A stretch of 64,000 nt of DNA from Apophysomyces variabilis (GCA_002749535.1 MZZL01000409.1:1836992-1900991); one strand, 5' to 3'; shown: positions 49,416 to 62,174, numbered from the stretch's first letter. Numbers and translations are program-made. The notes: generated from the letters alone by a model not told the origin.

Positions 49416-49824
49416 GCGAGCATGCTAACGGTTGTTGCTCTTACGACTCATGGCTTGCTTTCTTGCGTAACGACACAAGACGCGGAAGAGGGACGTAGCG
49501 TAAAAAATTGTTCAATAAACAGTATTCGCTGATCGTAAGAGCGACAAGAGTGCGGCATATTCGACAAATGCAAATCAAACCCCGCTCAACGCCATTGAAA
49601 GGCTAAAGAGGAAGCAACGGGTTGCTGCAGCAAATAACCAAAATAGTGAGATTCTAATAGAGGCAGTGCTAAATGTCAGATACCTGAACTCTGTTTGTTT
49701 TCCTTTTTCTCTTTTTCTTCTTCTTTCGCAGTGTCATTCCTTTCCACGTCCTTCTCCTCATCGTCGTCATCAGTTTCTTCTGTATCTTCTTTCAGCCACT
49801 CTGTGTGCCGTGCCTCACTCTGGT
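49416..49824. other. Spacer upstream of DUF1765 gene
   Basis: Contains a CT-rich tract (49695-49800) giving long artefactual Phe/Ser-rich frames. It may hold the promoter or additional 5' exons of the gene at 49825. Confidence 0.4.
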
Positions 49825-52800
49825 ATGACAAGAATTTTACCAATCTTACAACCCGCAAACCCTGCGGAGTATATCATATTGCGCAAATCTTTGACGAAGT
49901 AAGCAAATACCTATACGAAAAGAATACAAGAAGACCAGACTCTATTTAACCAAATTTGATTTCTTTTTTTTTGCTTAAAGATTCCAGAACAAGGTTAAAC
50001 ATCGTCATAGCATCCTCAAGCAACAACTGCTTCCGTGGTTAAGAAACTCACCCCCGATCGTGCCAAAGTTCGATTTCGCTGAGCTACTTTCCGGACATGG
50101 TCAGGGTAAAAAGTTTCAAGCACCAGCGGAACAGTCGCTCTCAGGAAAAGAACAAAAAAATCTTCAGGCTGGCCGGTCCATCCTATTACGATGGTGCGTC
50201 ATTGTTTGTAGTGCATGAAAGTATAAAAAAAACCTAACTGAAGTGCGACTCAGGTGGAGTGTACTACTTGGTAACATGCAGTACATCAATTACACAGAGA
50301 AAAACATTTATTACGAAAGCATCCTGGAAATAATATCGCGGTATTTCTGATATAGCCTTATCAACGTCGTGTACATTAACAATGTTAAACCTTTCTGATA
50401 GGCAAGAGTTTATCGAATATGGTGAGCAAACCGGCCCTTGAACTCGAACTGAAAGCCATCCTTTTATCTTTCCAAACAACAGATTATGCTGCTCCCTCCA
50501 ATTTTAATGAATGGGTACCAAACACGAAGAATGACTGCTCTCTTCAGGAGGATTACCGCAACTTGTTAATGGCGACACTAAAATATGCAATTGACCAGTT
50601 GAACCAAAAGGCGATCTATTCCAATATGATCTCATTTTGTGCCAAGGTTCTTGGTAGGCAAATGTATCCCCCGGAAACAAAATATCTTATAGGATTGCTT
50701 GCAATATAGCTTTGTGCTTTTTCAAAATACCTGGTTTGGCTTCAGCATTGCTTCAGGTTTTGTCCGTGAAACCAAGTACGCTAAAACGTCTGCGAGCGGA
50801 AATGGGTACTTTGGACAAGTAAGTCCGTAACGATAACGGAAAAAGAAAACTCCAGCTGTTATATACCTTTTTTAGTTTCAACAACTATAATACTCAGCTG
50901 CAGGCAGCCTTTCCAGCACATTTACATGCCATCATGGCATTGGATGGTCGTGCATATCAAATGTATTTTAGGACTTTGCGTAGGTCTTCAGAATGTCCCG
51001 TGGAACTGACAGGAAACTGGGTCCGAAGGTCTGGAATAGTGAATACTTAGCGTTTACTGAAAACCTTATCTTAGATGGCAGAGTGATGACAGTGAACTCT
51101 TTTACGCATTTTATCGGCATTATCATACAACATTAAAGTTACATGTCATTATAACTTTTCCGACCATCAATCAACAAAATCTTCATCAGCGCAACTCTGT
51201 CCTGGCATCATCACCTGGTTATACGTACTTTGCTGCATACTTTTTAGGAAAGATCGATTCTCTGCTGAGCAGAGACATCCGTTCAGTGACTACCGTACAA
51301 CAGTGCAGTCTAGAGTCTGGTCTGTTGCCTTATAATGGAGAAAAGCAGTATTTGAGATGCAGCAGCTTTTCGGTCGACAACGATAGGCAGCCTCGAAATT
51401 CTTCTTTAGTCATTCAAGGTATCCGGCCATCTCAAAGTACACCAGCGGAACGAATAGCACTTCGCTGCGAAAAATCAGAGGAAGCTAGTCAAACCGTCGT
51501 ATCCTCAACGCAGAAAGATAACAGCCCTATTTCATTTAATATGAGGCAGCCATCAATTGACGCCTACCTACTGCAACGCTCCGGTAAACCACGTCCACTT
51601 GAAATGGCAACAAAAAGATTTGCGGAATGCATGACATGGTGCGTTACCATGACTGAACTCTCTGGACTTTATCATGATATGATAAATGTATGGTTACGGG
51701 CGGCAATCAAAAGAACAAATATGAACGCTGTCGAAAGCGTATTCAGTGAGCATCTTAAGGATTGAGTTGGACATCTACTGATGAAAAACTAGGTCTCCTT
51801 GATTTTATTGAAGCTACCATATTTGAAATCCAAAGGTTCGGTTGCTGGATGATTAAATGGAGGGGGGAAATTAATCACTAAGTTCTGACCAGGTTACACT
51901 GCAATTCAAGCCATCCACCAATTGATCTTCCATTTTTATTGCATACTCTTCATATGCTACTTGCACGATCGGACCATACCATCACATTGTTGCGTGCTAT
52001 TGCATTTATCTATGTTCACTTTTCATTTCTTACACCCCATGCTGCGTTGCTGGATCATCTGTGCAACCGTATTTTATTAGATCCTTTAGTATTTGAACGT
52101 ATTTTTCTTCACTGGGGACGAAGCGTTCGGTCCTTCTTTTTACGATGTCTTATATGGAGGGTCGGTCGTGTTTGGTCTTCAATGAGTGTACGCTGGAGTT
52201 GTGAGGCGGAAAACATGGTCAAGACGATGACAGGCCATAAGTCCATGTGCGACGGCGCAAAATGTTGGAAGGCTTGGTACAGCAAAGACGAAGAATTGAA
52301 CGAAACAGGTAGATGCGTATACACATTCCAACTTACTTAAACCGCTTTAGAAGTAATGTTATATAGAAGATGCACTCTGTAAGTCAGTATACCAATCTTT
52401 AACTTGTCTAATGTAAGCTGTATTATTGCAGGGAGGTTCATATCGTTTTCGAATCTCTACTTTCCTCGTTTCACCAACAGCATGTACACCTTCAACAGCT
52501 GCTAATGGACACTGACATGCGTGAACGTTTTCATATTGTATCAAGTTTGTCTTCAAGCAATGTTGAAAGCCCACAGCTACCACCTTGTGATTCACGCCTA
52601 GCCGTTTCTTTGCAATCCGATTCTTCAGCCTCAGAGAAGACGAGAACGACCACAGAAGAGTCAAAACCGCAGCTAAATAAAACACGGACGCTGCTGTTTA
52701 GAAAAAGACAGCTTTTTATGCATTCGCGAAGTGGTAAAGAAAAACTTCTGAAACTCTTTTCATCAAGCAGCAGTCAACAAATGCCTGAACAGATTGACAA

Positions 52801-53338
52801 CGTATCTGACTCTGGAAACACATGCCATGAATTTTACACTGTTCCGAGTGTATATGCATCTTCTACCATGCAACAAACAATGAATGCTAGTGCTGCCCCC
52901 AGTACGCAACACGAAGATATACGTTACAACTCCGGGAAGCCTACACTGAACGAGGAATTTGAACATGGGTCCAAAAGCTTTGAACGCCAAAGTAGCTGTC
53001 CTTCCCCTTGTTCAATCTGTACGCCATCATCTTCCGGTGCATCCAGCCTGAGCAGCGCCAGTTCTCTTACCACTTTGGATCATGAACCTGTGGAATGCAA
53101 ACACCATGTATGGGACAAGCATACTCTTCCAGTAACTATGGCGGCAAGAAATTGGCGATATTCTCCAGCAAACCACGTTTATGCTACTAAAGTCCTTTCA
53201 GAGATGAAGACGATCATGCACGAATACTGCGTGTGGCTCGAAAAGGTCCATAACTTCAAGTCAGAGTCCGCTGCTACACTTGTGCCAAGGTTATCACTTG
53301 AATGGCCTAAAACCTGGACTTGTACTCAGTCGCAATGA
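49825..53338 (+). CDS. DUF1765-family fungal protein
   Basis: Eleven exons (49825-49898, 49981-50193, 50254-50340, 50402-50421, 50483-50653, 50710-50818, 50876-51028, 51075-51745, 51793-51835, 51893-52316, 52436-53338) add to 2868 nt, about 955 residues. Family-typical stretches: RSILLRWWSVLLGNM, YYESILEIISR, IPGLASALLQVL, GLYHDMINVWLRAA, DHTITLLRAIAFIYVHFSFLT, VFERIFLHWGRSVRSFFLRCLIWRVGR, FESLLSSFHQQHV, NWRYSPANHVYATKVLSEM, and LEWPKTW at the end. These match the fungal DUF1765 proteins, whose molecular role is not established. The N-terminus is uncertain and may start further upstream; the junction 52316/52436 was chosen for phase. Ser-rich, disordered segments lie between domains. Confidence 0.8.
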
Positions 53339-53495
53339 TTCAGTGTAATTCTTATAGATATTACTCTCTTCATGTCAACCTGCAATCGTAAAAAAAAATT
53401 CGCCATGTGAAACACCAAATACAAATTTTTTGATTTCTGCTCTTTTTCTCTCGACGTGAATCTCTTATATTGTGAGTGTTTTGAAGCAGCCTGCC

Positions 53496-54721
53496 ATGAA
53501 TGACTCGGATGAATCAGATGAAATACCGGACTTCTCTGTTTTGTTAAACAAAACCTGGTAATAAACTACTATTTTGCTTAGCATGAGCCATCTGACATGA
53601 TGTAGCCGGAAAGGCAAACTCACGCGTGGTGTGAAAGATTTCGAACCGCATCCTTCACCAACTCAAGATACAGCCGTAGCAAATGCTCGAAATGCTTTGT
53701 TTCAAGTGATTGGAGAGGAAAAAAAGCCAAACAAGAAGAGCACGAGCGCAGGAATTTTCCACTCAAGCACGGGTTTGACCACTATTATACAAAATAAAGG
53801 CACACATCTTCACACGATGGGCCATACGCAGAACGGCAAAATAATGTTATATCCAGAAGAAGCGGCTTGGCTGTTAAGTCGGTCCGCACTTATCGCTACC
53901 GATGTACACAACACTCCTTGTTCAATGACAGCTTACTATCAATTCATGTTTGCACGAGGTGATGGCTGGATTACATATGAAAAGTATCAAGTAAGATGAT
54001 TGCCGTCTTCTCATATCTATTCATACGCTCACTATTGAAGGTGTATGCGTACCTGAAAAGGTTGGGTTACATTGTCCTGCGATCCAGACCAAGCGATCCA
54101 GTCAGAAGTACATACCTAGAAGAAATAGGCCAAAAATGCTGGCAATTTTGGCTTACATTAACTAGAGTGATTCTTTCTGTTTGGGAATCGATCGGTAGTT
54201 GGAAATCTACAAGACCAGTCGTTTGCAATTACCAGTGTGGTAGTTATAGTAAGTTGAATCATCGGACGGTTTTTTAGACCGAGTGATCATCAGATTCCCT
54301 CTATTCTACATTACAGATTATTCCATGCGGTCCTGGTTATAAGCCGTTTCAAAGTGTGCAAATGCCACATTCGTTTAGCTGGGACGTCTACAAACCAAAT
54401 CCTCGATGGAAAAAGCGCGAGCCGGGTATACCAGATTTTAGAATAACTGTGCATTCGTGAGTCTCGAGATAGAATATCCATCGTGAGAGTTAACATAACT
54501 TGGGCAGCATACAGGATATGCCACCTTCCTTAACAGAATACAGCCAACTGTCCGATCAGGTAGTTCCAACGTGTTCTGGGAAGCAACCGAGTATCCGACA
54601 TACAAAATATGGCGGTCAATGTTCGTTTCTAGTTGCGCTTGTAGACGACGTGGAGGGTGTTACATTCTTGCGCGTCGCTAAAGATGGTTTGGCAGACATT
54701 AGCACTGGTGATATAGTGTAG
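53496..54721 (+). CDS. SEN54: tRNA-splicing endonuclease subunit Sen54
   Basis: Structural subunit of the heterotetrameric SEN complex that removes introns from pre-tRNAs. Five exons (53496-53557, 53606-53990, 54041-54248, 54294-54456, 54508-54721) sum to 1032 nt, 343 residues. The start MNDSDESDEIPDFS is typical; RGVKDFEPHP, then MGHTQNGKIMLYPEEAAWLLSRSAL (family xLxPEEAxYLLERG), DGWITYEKYQVYAYLKRLGYIVLRSRP is the Sen54 hallmark, and SFSWDVYKPNPRWKKREPGIPDFRI with SFLVALVDDVEGVTFLRVA closes the nuclease-like fold. The acceptor at 54293 (CATCAG) was chosen over a nearer TTACAG because only it keeps phase and yields NSLYSTLQIIPCG. Confidence 0.93.
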
Positions 54722-56020
54722 CATCGCCCGTTTTACACATTTATTGCGTTACAAACCAAGTTTATTTCTATTATATCCTTTACTGTTCGATCTAAATCAT
54801 CCTTTCTACGTGTTGTGATCCATCAAATACGGAAAAACCTTGTCACATCTCATACATGATGTTGTGTGTTGCACGACAAGCGTTGTTCATCCTGTGCAGC
54901 AGACAAATACTACAGTAGGCATTTGCAGGGTTCCGCCCTTGTAGTAACAATGCTTCATCGAGTTTAGGGCTTTTTGGTTTTATAGGCGTTGAAGTGTGCG
55001 CAACTTGAAATAAGACTCCAAATGCGAGCTTCTTGGTCATACACTAGGAAGCATGAATTGACTACCAAAACAGGTGTGCAGCATTCTGTGCAATGCAAAT
55101 CAGCCCTTTCCCACTTGTGCACAAGAAGTGATCGTTGCATTACACCGTTTAGATTAAGCATTGCTATCAGAAACTAAAGCAACAGTTTGACAATTTATTA
55201 AAGACAAGCCGGATCTCGATAATACCTAAGATACTGAAACCGTTGACGCAACAGCAGTCGAACCTTCTGAAAGCAAATAAGTTTTGACTGTAAAATACGA
55301 TACTATGTCTGCATCCAACCATTGAGTTGTGCTTTATCATTGTAAGCAAATAACGACCCATGTCTATATATGCAAGCAGTTTTTTTTTGGCAGGTATGAT
55401 AACCAACGGATAGACAGTTCGTGTTACATTGTGATCAAACCTAATTTCACCTGGCGTCCATGCAAAAGCGAGGAATCAAACTCAATATTATTGAATCTAT
55501 TACAAGATTGCATTCGACTATACCGATTTCAAGGGTTATAGAGCTGGCTATAACCCGTGTAACACTGTCACATCCTATCCACAGCGATGCTCTTATTCCA
55601 TATCATTGTCCATAGCCAGTGAACGTTTTTTGTCTGTCTCACCACGAATCTCTGAACACATTGGATAGAGTGGATGCTTCTCGTCGTTACTAAGCGAAGC
55701 CGACCGATCAATCACCTAGGGCTATCGCGCAGAGATAGACCAGAAACATTCCCCCTTGAATGTGCTAGACCCGTAGCAGTATGTTACGCAATGACTATAA
55801 AGCATATTTATCGTGTTATCAGCAGCTAATAGCCCCTATTGATCTGGATAAGCAAAGATGTTGGCCATCCTGCCATGATTCCGGAAAGGTGGCGTTATCT
55901 TGTACGACGTCATCTAAGCCAATCATTCTCGGGATTGCGTCACTTTCTGGGGGGCCATTTCATCAAAGAAAAAAAAGTTTGTCCATTGTTTAATATTATC
56001 TTCTATCTTTTCGTGTCAAC
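54722..56020. other. Intergenic region
   Basis: Only short unsupported ORFs. The last ~60 nt before 56021 are the leader of the cytochrome oxidase gene. No RNA gene or repeat is seen. Confidence 0.55.
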
Positions 56021-56576
56021 ATGTTTGCCCTTCGTCGCGCTGCTATCGCCCGTGTCGCCCGCCCCTCTATGAGACCCCTCTCGACATTCGCTCCCCGCAT
56101 GTGTATATATCTCCCAAATGCGCAATGCCTAGATTTTGGCACTCACTTCTTGTTTCCTAGCTGGCGCTGTCGCCCACAGCGATGTTGAAAAGACCTTGGG
56201 CCCCGGTGCAAAGCCTGGTACTGTTCCTACTGATTTGGACCAGGCTACCGGTTTGGAACGTTTGGAATTGCTTGCCAAAATGGAAGGCCGCGAACTCTTT
56301 GACATGGAACCTTTGAAAATGACCCACTTGGGTACTGTCAAGAACCCCATTGTTGTTCAATCGCATGACCACATTCGCTATGTTGGCTGCACTGGTAATA
56401 TTTTCAATTTTGTTATAGTACTATCTCTGATGTTAATGACAGGCTATCCTGCTGAGTCCCACGACACCATTTGGCTTACATTGGATAAGTCTCATGAACA
56501 TGACCGTTGCCCGGAGTGTGGATCCGTCTACAAGATGGATTTCATTGGATCCGAGGATGCAGGACACCATCATTAG
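56021..56576 (+). CDS. COX4: Cytochrome c oxidase zinc-binding subunit (COX4 / subunit Vb)
   Basis: Nuclear-encoded subunit of complex IV in the inner mitochondrial membrane. Three exons (56021-56102, 56161-56394, 56443-56576) give 149 residues. The presequence MFALRRAAIARVARPSMRP is strongly basic. The mature part has the family block DQATGLERLELLAKMEGRELFDMEPL, KNPIVVQSHDHIRYVGCTG, and a zinc site built from Cys in VGCTG, HDTIWL ... and RCPECGSVYKMDFIG. The first intron donor is GTATAT at 56103; using GTGTAT two bases earlier would break the frame. Ends with a His-rich tail GHHH. Confidence 0.95.
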
Positions 56577-57460
56577 AAAGTTTGAAGATATAAAATATAG
56601 ATAGAGAAAATATTATGGCGATCCTTTTCAGTTTTTATTTTATTTGTGCGAGTGGTTTTCCGAAAAGTAGGATAGTTTATTGACGCAATGTGAAGAATTA
56701 AAATCCGGCGATCTATTTTCATTTTGCGAAAAGTGATTTATGCTAGTTTATAGAGCATTTTACTCATTTCAATGATTAAAAAAAATAAATGCGTCAAAAT
56801 TTAGTATACATGTGTTCTAGATTGTGCGTGTGCTCCAAAAATTGACTTTTTACGGCAATGCTTCCTAAAATTCCTTCGCTGTGTAAGAGCCCAGGTTGCA
56901 TCGCTGATCATGTTAATGTTACACACAATCTCAATAATGCTGGTGTCACTGCTCGCATACAAAGCGTAGTAAATGCTGCTCGGTTGAGAACGTCGTGAAG
57001 ATGCAAATGGTGTTGTCTATTTTTGTCTAGGTTTACAATGCTAATACAAGGAATTGGATAACCAAACGTAAATGGTTTTAGGCGAAAGCACACAACCAAG
57101 CACTATATGCACTTAAAATCAATTGCGATACTTGATTAGTTAACTAAATGTCACACAGAATGGTGCTGGCTGCTGTCTTTGCTCAGTGTTTTCAATTTCC
57201 ATTTTTTCTTCTCTTTTGTTTTCATTTTCTGTTGTTTTGATGAGATTTGATGATACGGCACTTTATCTTAATTGTTTTCATCGCACAGTTGGCATTTTGT
57301 CATAGTAGGTACAATAAAGCGTGGGAAGGATGAGATGGTTAATGTATGTTCTTATCGACGTTAGAAAATACCACCCATAGCAGCATAGGTACCAAAAAAC
57401 TCACCCATCTATACGGTAAAGCCCAACGTCGAATTGAACCATGAAACATCGCTTACATAT
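56577..57460. other. Intergenic region
   Basis: Follows the COX4 stop; AATAAA-like signals at ~56777. No supported ORF. The final 30 nt contain an overlapping ATG frame (57441) starting MKHRLHICIIYLV that could be a signal-peptide exon of the downstream gene. Confidence 0.4.
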
Positions 57461-58660
57461 ATGCATAATATACCTTGTTCGGTGCATGTAGATGAACGCT
57501 TATATCATGAAGAAAAGAGCTCTCACGGTGTTAGACCTTCACATGCGTCTATGACCACTGCAGCGCGAACATCCACGGGAGATTCACGATCACATAAGCA
57601 TACCCCACAGCCGGATTGGAGCAGTATAGGACATACCGTCACCCAGATATGGTGCGACATATATACAATCACTTATAAGAAGCCGAAACCAACTCCACAT
57701 ACCACGTTGAAAACCTCTGTAACATGTTCTGAAACGGTAGTTACTATCCCTCCTCGGACAACCACAAAACCAACGACAACAAGAAAATCAAAAAAACACA
57801 AACCAACTTCAAAAACAAGCGTACATCATGGTGGCACTCATCGTTCTAGTAGAAAACATAGCTTGACGGCCCAGGCAACCACAGAAAAACCTACTAAAGC
57901 AACTGCCACTGATCATGAACATTCTCCCACCCCAACCGAAACCGGAGTCAACGGTACAGGGAAAATTACACCGACAGGAACTGCCACGAATACGGCAACA
58001 AATTCCAATCAATCGAGCTCCTCTTCTACATCAACCACGGATACCAGTACGGTGTCTAGTAGCCAGACTACAACATCAGCTACGGATTATTCGCCGACAG
58101 TCAATCCATCATCCCCACCTACGACAGATATTTCCACCGGACCATCTTCTACTGATAACATCTTGCCAAGCGTGTCCTCTGCTTCAAAGGGGAATCCAAC
58201 AACTAGCACTCCAGGCGGAGGTAGCGCCACCAACAACGATTCTAATCCTACATCCACTACAGTAACCAATGGAGCTCCTGGCTATAACCCTGAGTTCGTT
58301 GCAGGCAGCGTAAGCAACAAGTCCGTTGGTATTGGTTTAGGCGTTGGCATAGGTTGTGTTGCTGCTCTAGGACTCGTTGGCCTCCTTATCCACACCAAAC
58401 GGAAAAATCGCGACAGTATATTGAGTGGAGAACCCAATGTCCAAACCCGGTGGCGACCGCAGAGTTTTATGGCGGCTGTAGCAGCGGTCGCATCTCGTCT
58501 TTCCCGGTCATCGTCTCAGCGAAGCAAGTTATCAACGCTCCATGAAGCTGCTCCTGGAACAGCTCTTGGCGCAGGATATGGGGCAGTGGAACATCCCATA
58601 GCAGGCAACGCCTCGCCAGCAATCGCGAGAGCAGAAAGTGAACTTCAATATCTTCCATGA
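57461..58660 (+). CDS. Mucin-like single-pass membrane protein
   Basis: Open frame of about 399 residues from the first in-frame ATG (57461). Residues ~80-270 are extremely Thr/Ser/Pro-rich (TTTKPTTTRKSKKHKPT, SSSSSTSTTDTSTVSSS), the signature of an O-mannosylated ectodomain. A glycine-rich membrane helix (SVGIGLGVGIGCVAALGLVGLLI) precedes a basic stop-transfer HTKRKNR and a ~90-residue cytoplasmic tail (RWRPQSFMAAVAAVASRLSR). This resembles fungal wall-stress or mucin sensors in architecture only; no cysteine-rich WSC domain is present. The true N-terminus, including a signal peptide, is not obvious and may lie in a missed 5' exon (the overlapping ATG at 57441 opens a hydrophobic 16-codon frame). 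Confidence 0.65.
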   Translation: MHNIPCSVHVDERLYHEEKSSHGVRPSHASMTTAARTSTGDSRSHKHTPQPDWSSIGHTVTQIWCDIYTITYKKPKPTPHTTLKTSVTCSETVVTIPPRTTTKPTTTRKSKKHKPTSKTSVHHGGTHRSSRKHSLTAQATTEKPTKATATDHEHSPTPTETGVNGTGKITPTGTATNTATNSNQSSSSSTSTTDTSTVSSSQTTTSATDYSPTVNPSSPPTTDISTGPSSTDNILPSVSSASKGNPTTSTPGGGSATNNDSNPTSTTVTNGAPGYNPEFVAGSVSNKSVGIGLGVGIGCVAALGLVGLLIHTKRKNRDSILSGEPNVQTRWRPQSFMAAVAAVASRLSRSSSQRSKLSTLHEAAPGTALGAGYGAVEHPIAGNASPAIARAESELQYLP

Positions 58661-58934
58661 TCATGAGCGAACAAAACCCTTGTTTAACTTGTCAGATATG
58701 AATTATTAATTTTTTGCGTTTATAAGTAGAAAAACCTTTTGTTAAAATAAGAAGAACGGAACTTTGCATGCTTATGGCTTTCCCTCTGCTCCGTAGCTTA
58801 AAGTTATCTTTTTTGTTTGCAGATTGTCTTTGCACAAATTGTGAACGCTAGAAACATAAGGATTGGGATGTCAATGTTTCTTCAACGAATTTTAACAAAT
58901 AAAAACCCCCGTTGGTGATCGCTCACCCTCAGAT

Positions 58935-59757
58935 GTGGTTGGCTTCCCCAAAGCCGCGCCTGACTGGCTTGCTTATTCTATAAAAAAAATAAAACGTCTA
59001 GAAATCTTCCTTCTAACCCGTTTAGCCTTCCTCAAGGCGCGCAGTTGTGGTTTAGTTATGCAAGACGAGTTATCCCGTGAACAAATCCAGGATCTCCTGG
59101 AGATCGCTCGCAGTTGGAAGCTCTAGCAAAAACAAAGAGATACAAATGTGAGTCTAACGGTTTCCAGCCGAGATACGGACTGAACTGGAGGAAATGGGTG
59201 AAAAATCCAGCAAAGAAGTCAAACGGCTCCAAAGAGATTTACTTAAATATGAAGGTGGAGGAAGGACAGAAGCAACAGCAATCAATCCTCCTATCGTCCC
59301 AAAACTTAAACGAGCCTCATTCGACAGCCTGGGTATTGTCCAAGAGAGATATAAGGACGAAGATAGACTCAGAGCAGCCGGACGACCTGCAGCAGAGCTA
59401 TATGAAGAGTTACAGTCGATTGCTGAAGATGACTCAGGACAAGACAAACGACCTCCCTTTTCTGCAATCTTGGGAGCCTCTTCGTTAAGTAACATTGTTT
59501 CTTGGAGATCTTTCACGCCGAGGTTGTGTCGGAATACGATCTTTCCATTCCTAACCGTGTCCCTAACTGTTGCAATGCATCTTGCGCTGGATATCTGGGG
59601 CAAGCCGGAACATCACTTCAAATGGCGATATCCCGAGGAATTGATGGGCTTTCGTTCGATAGGCGAACATAACGGCTGCAGGATGCTAGTCTCAACGCTT
59701 TTGCTCATTCATCGTCAACTTCATGTTTTTGACCAATACGCCATTGAGATGCTCTAG
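58935..59757 (+). pseudogene. Gag-like/transposon-associated ORF, broken
   Basis: Coding-like signal moves between frames: 58935-59126 (LSREQIQDLLEIARSWK), then 59170-59757 (EIRTELEEMGEKSSKEVKRL coiled coil; PPIVPKLKRASFDSLGIVQERYKDEDRLR; LYEELQSIAEDDSGQ; MHLALDIWGKPEHHFKWRYPEEL; LLLIHRQLHVFDQYAIEML). A stop at 59124-59126 and a frame change near 59160 separate the parts. The overall pattern resembles gag-like proteins of Mucoromycete mobile elements; this is a tentative recognition. It could alternatively be a spliced host gene whose small intron I misjudge. Confidence 0.4.
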
Positions 59758-60011
59758 AATACCGTTCGTCTGTGAATGGTATGGGGCAGCGAACTTGTGC
59801 TTGACATTCATTCAAACGGTAACATATGACTTATTTCATTAACATCATTGACATGAAATAAACCATAGACGGAAACTGGTTTGTCCATACTTTTCTGTGA
59901 CAAACGTAACGCTAGTGGTTTACAATCCAATGTAGATGCCAAATGAAAAGCGCGTCGTTCGGGTCTAGATTCAATTGAAGATAACTGCCTCGACTCAGGC
60001 TGAATTGGGTA

Positions 60012-60263
60012 TCATGCTCTGCCAGTTTTTGACATTTCTAAGGTTCCGTCGGTATCTACATCATTGAGGTTTACTTTTGATTCTTTCACAAGATGATGAA
60101 TAAATATGCAATGCCCGGGCAACTCCCAGTGTTCTAAGAAGTACCGTCGATCGAAATGATTGCTGCCGTACGATAGTATACATGTCTCTAAAGAAGATAC
60201 ACTCGTTTCATATAGAAAAGCTCTTTTGAAAGAGATGATACGTGATGTACCAACACACGGCAT
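60012..60263 (-). CDS. Small hypothetical ORF near transposon
   Basis: ATG-initiated 83-codon frame (MPCVGTSRIISFKRAFLYET ... HFDRRYFLEHWELPGHCIFIHHL) with balanced, protein-like composition and no low complexity. No family recognised; it lies between two mobile-element remnants and may itself be part of one. Confidence 0.3.
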   Translation of the reverse strand: MPCVGTSRIISFKRAFLYETSVSSLETCILSYGSNHFDRRYFLEHWELPGHCIFIHHLVKESKVNLNDVDTDGTLEMSKTGRA

Positions 60264-60539
60264 TTACTCAACTTTTGGACATTCTGGAAGACACAACCAT
60301 CCTCCAATTAGAAACAGTTAAAAAGTGCTCATTTTGCCACCAATCCCTCGATCTCGGAAAACCTCCTTCTTTTTGGACGAGGTTGCTCATTTCAGCAATT
60401 TTGCTTAATTTCAGGTCTCATCGTTCAATTTGGAAACATCGATCAATCAATTTTCAACAATTGGTCATTTTCACCAGTTCCGCGCAAATTCACAAACTTC
60501 GCTCGAAAAGACAGGATGAACTGTAAAAAAAAGGACTTC

Positions 60540-61474
60540 CTCTTTTCAAGGTTGCTCTCTGTTACGGCATTTGTCCCAACAATTGTGATAATGCCGAACA
60601 AAACCTTCAAAGTCGCTCAGCTTCAAACTATTGGAAGCCTCACTGATTCTTGTCATCAGTGTCTCGGTTTCCAGGAACTTTTTACGGTTTACTTTACTCT
60701 TAATCACTAACCAAAGCTGTTCGATTGAATTGAGCTTAGGAGAATAGGAAGGCAAATTGATGCAACAATAACCACAAGATTCCATATATTTTGCTATATC
60801 AACCGATTTATGGATTAGAGAATTATCCATCACGAGGTAATGTCCTTTCCAATGCGGATAATAGTTCATTTCATCCATCGTGGCTTTTCGAAAACTAACG
60901 TAGTGGTCCCGTAACCGTCCCTTTGCTCACTTGCCCAACATCTTCTCCTAGCTTTCTCTTTTTATTGAGTGGAGGCTGAGGAAGGCTGAGGCTGCGTTTT
61001 AATCAGACCTTGGGCAGAAATCGCACCTAAAAATGGTTGCTGTTTTGACTCATGTTTTGGGAACTGTGCCCATTGCAGCGGAATCTTTCTTTAATCATGC
61101 CATACTACGTTTCAAATTAATATGAAACGCAGATTCACCAAGAAAGACGCAATTAGTCGTAAAATCCATGTCTGTTTCTTCCCATTTACATAGTCAACCC
61201 AGGCAGTCTTGTATTTTTTCCTCGCTGTTCCAGTCTATTAGTTGAAACCGAGCTTTTTTGAGAGACAAGTTGCAATGTTTTTTTTTCTACTTTTGGAGAC
61301 CTTTAATTCTGTGAATGGCTGTCTTAGGTACTTCATCACCTCGTCCAATTACTACCAAAGGGTTCGCATCAATGCACTCAAGAATAAACTTTTGTGCTCC
61401 TCATTAAGAATGTGTAAAAAACCAGTCTTTCTATGTTTTTAAAGATACTATTAAGATCCCTCTCGTACTGTTCA

Positions 61475-61522
<48 letters not shown>

Positions 61523-62174
61523 CACTCANNNNNNNNNNNNNNNNNNNNNNNNNNNNNNNNNNNNNNNNNNNNNNNNNNNNNNNNNNNNNNNNNNNNNNNN
61601 NNNNNNNNNNNNNNNNNNNNNNNNNNNNNNNNNNNNNNNNNNNNNNNNNNNNNNNNNNNNNNNNNNNNNNNNNNNNNNNNNNNNNNNNNNNNNNNNNNNN
61701 NNNNNNNNNNNNNNNNNNNNNNNNNNNNNNNNNNNNNNNNNNNNNNNNNNNNNNNNNNNNNNNNNNNNNNNNNNNNNNNNNNNNNNNNNNNNNNNNNNNN
61801 NNNNNNNNNNNNNNNNNNNNNNNNNNNNNNNNNNNNNNNNNNNNNNNNNNNNNNNNNNNNNNNNNNNNNNNNNNNNNNNNNNNNNNNNNNNNNNNNNNNN
61901 NNNNNNNNNNNNNNNNNNNNNNNNNNNNNNNNNNNNNNNNNNNNNNNNNNNNNNNNNNNNNNNNNNNNNNNNNNNNNNNNNNNNNNNNNNNNNNNNNNNN
62001 NNNNNNNNNNNNNNNNNNNNNNNNNNNNNNNNNNNNNNNNNNNNNNNNNNNNNNNNNNNNNNNNNNNNNNNNNNNNNNNNNNNNNNNNNNNNNNNNNNNN
62101 NNNNNNNNNNNNNNNNNNNNNNNNNNNNNNNNNNNNNNNNNNNNNNNNNNNNNNNNNNNNNNNNNNNNNNNNNN

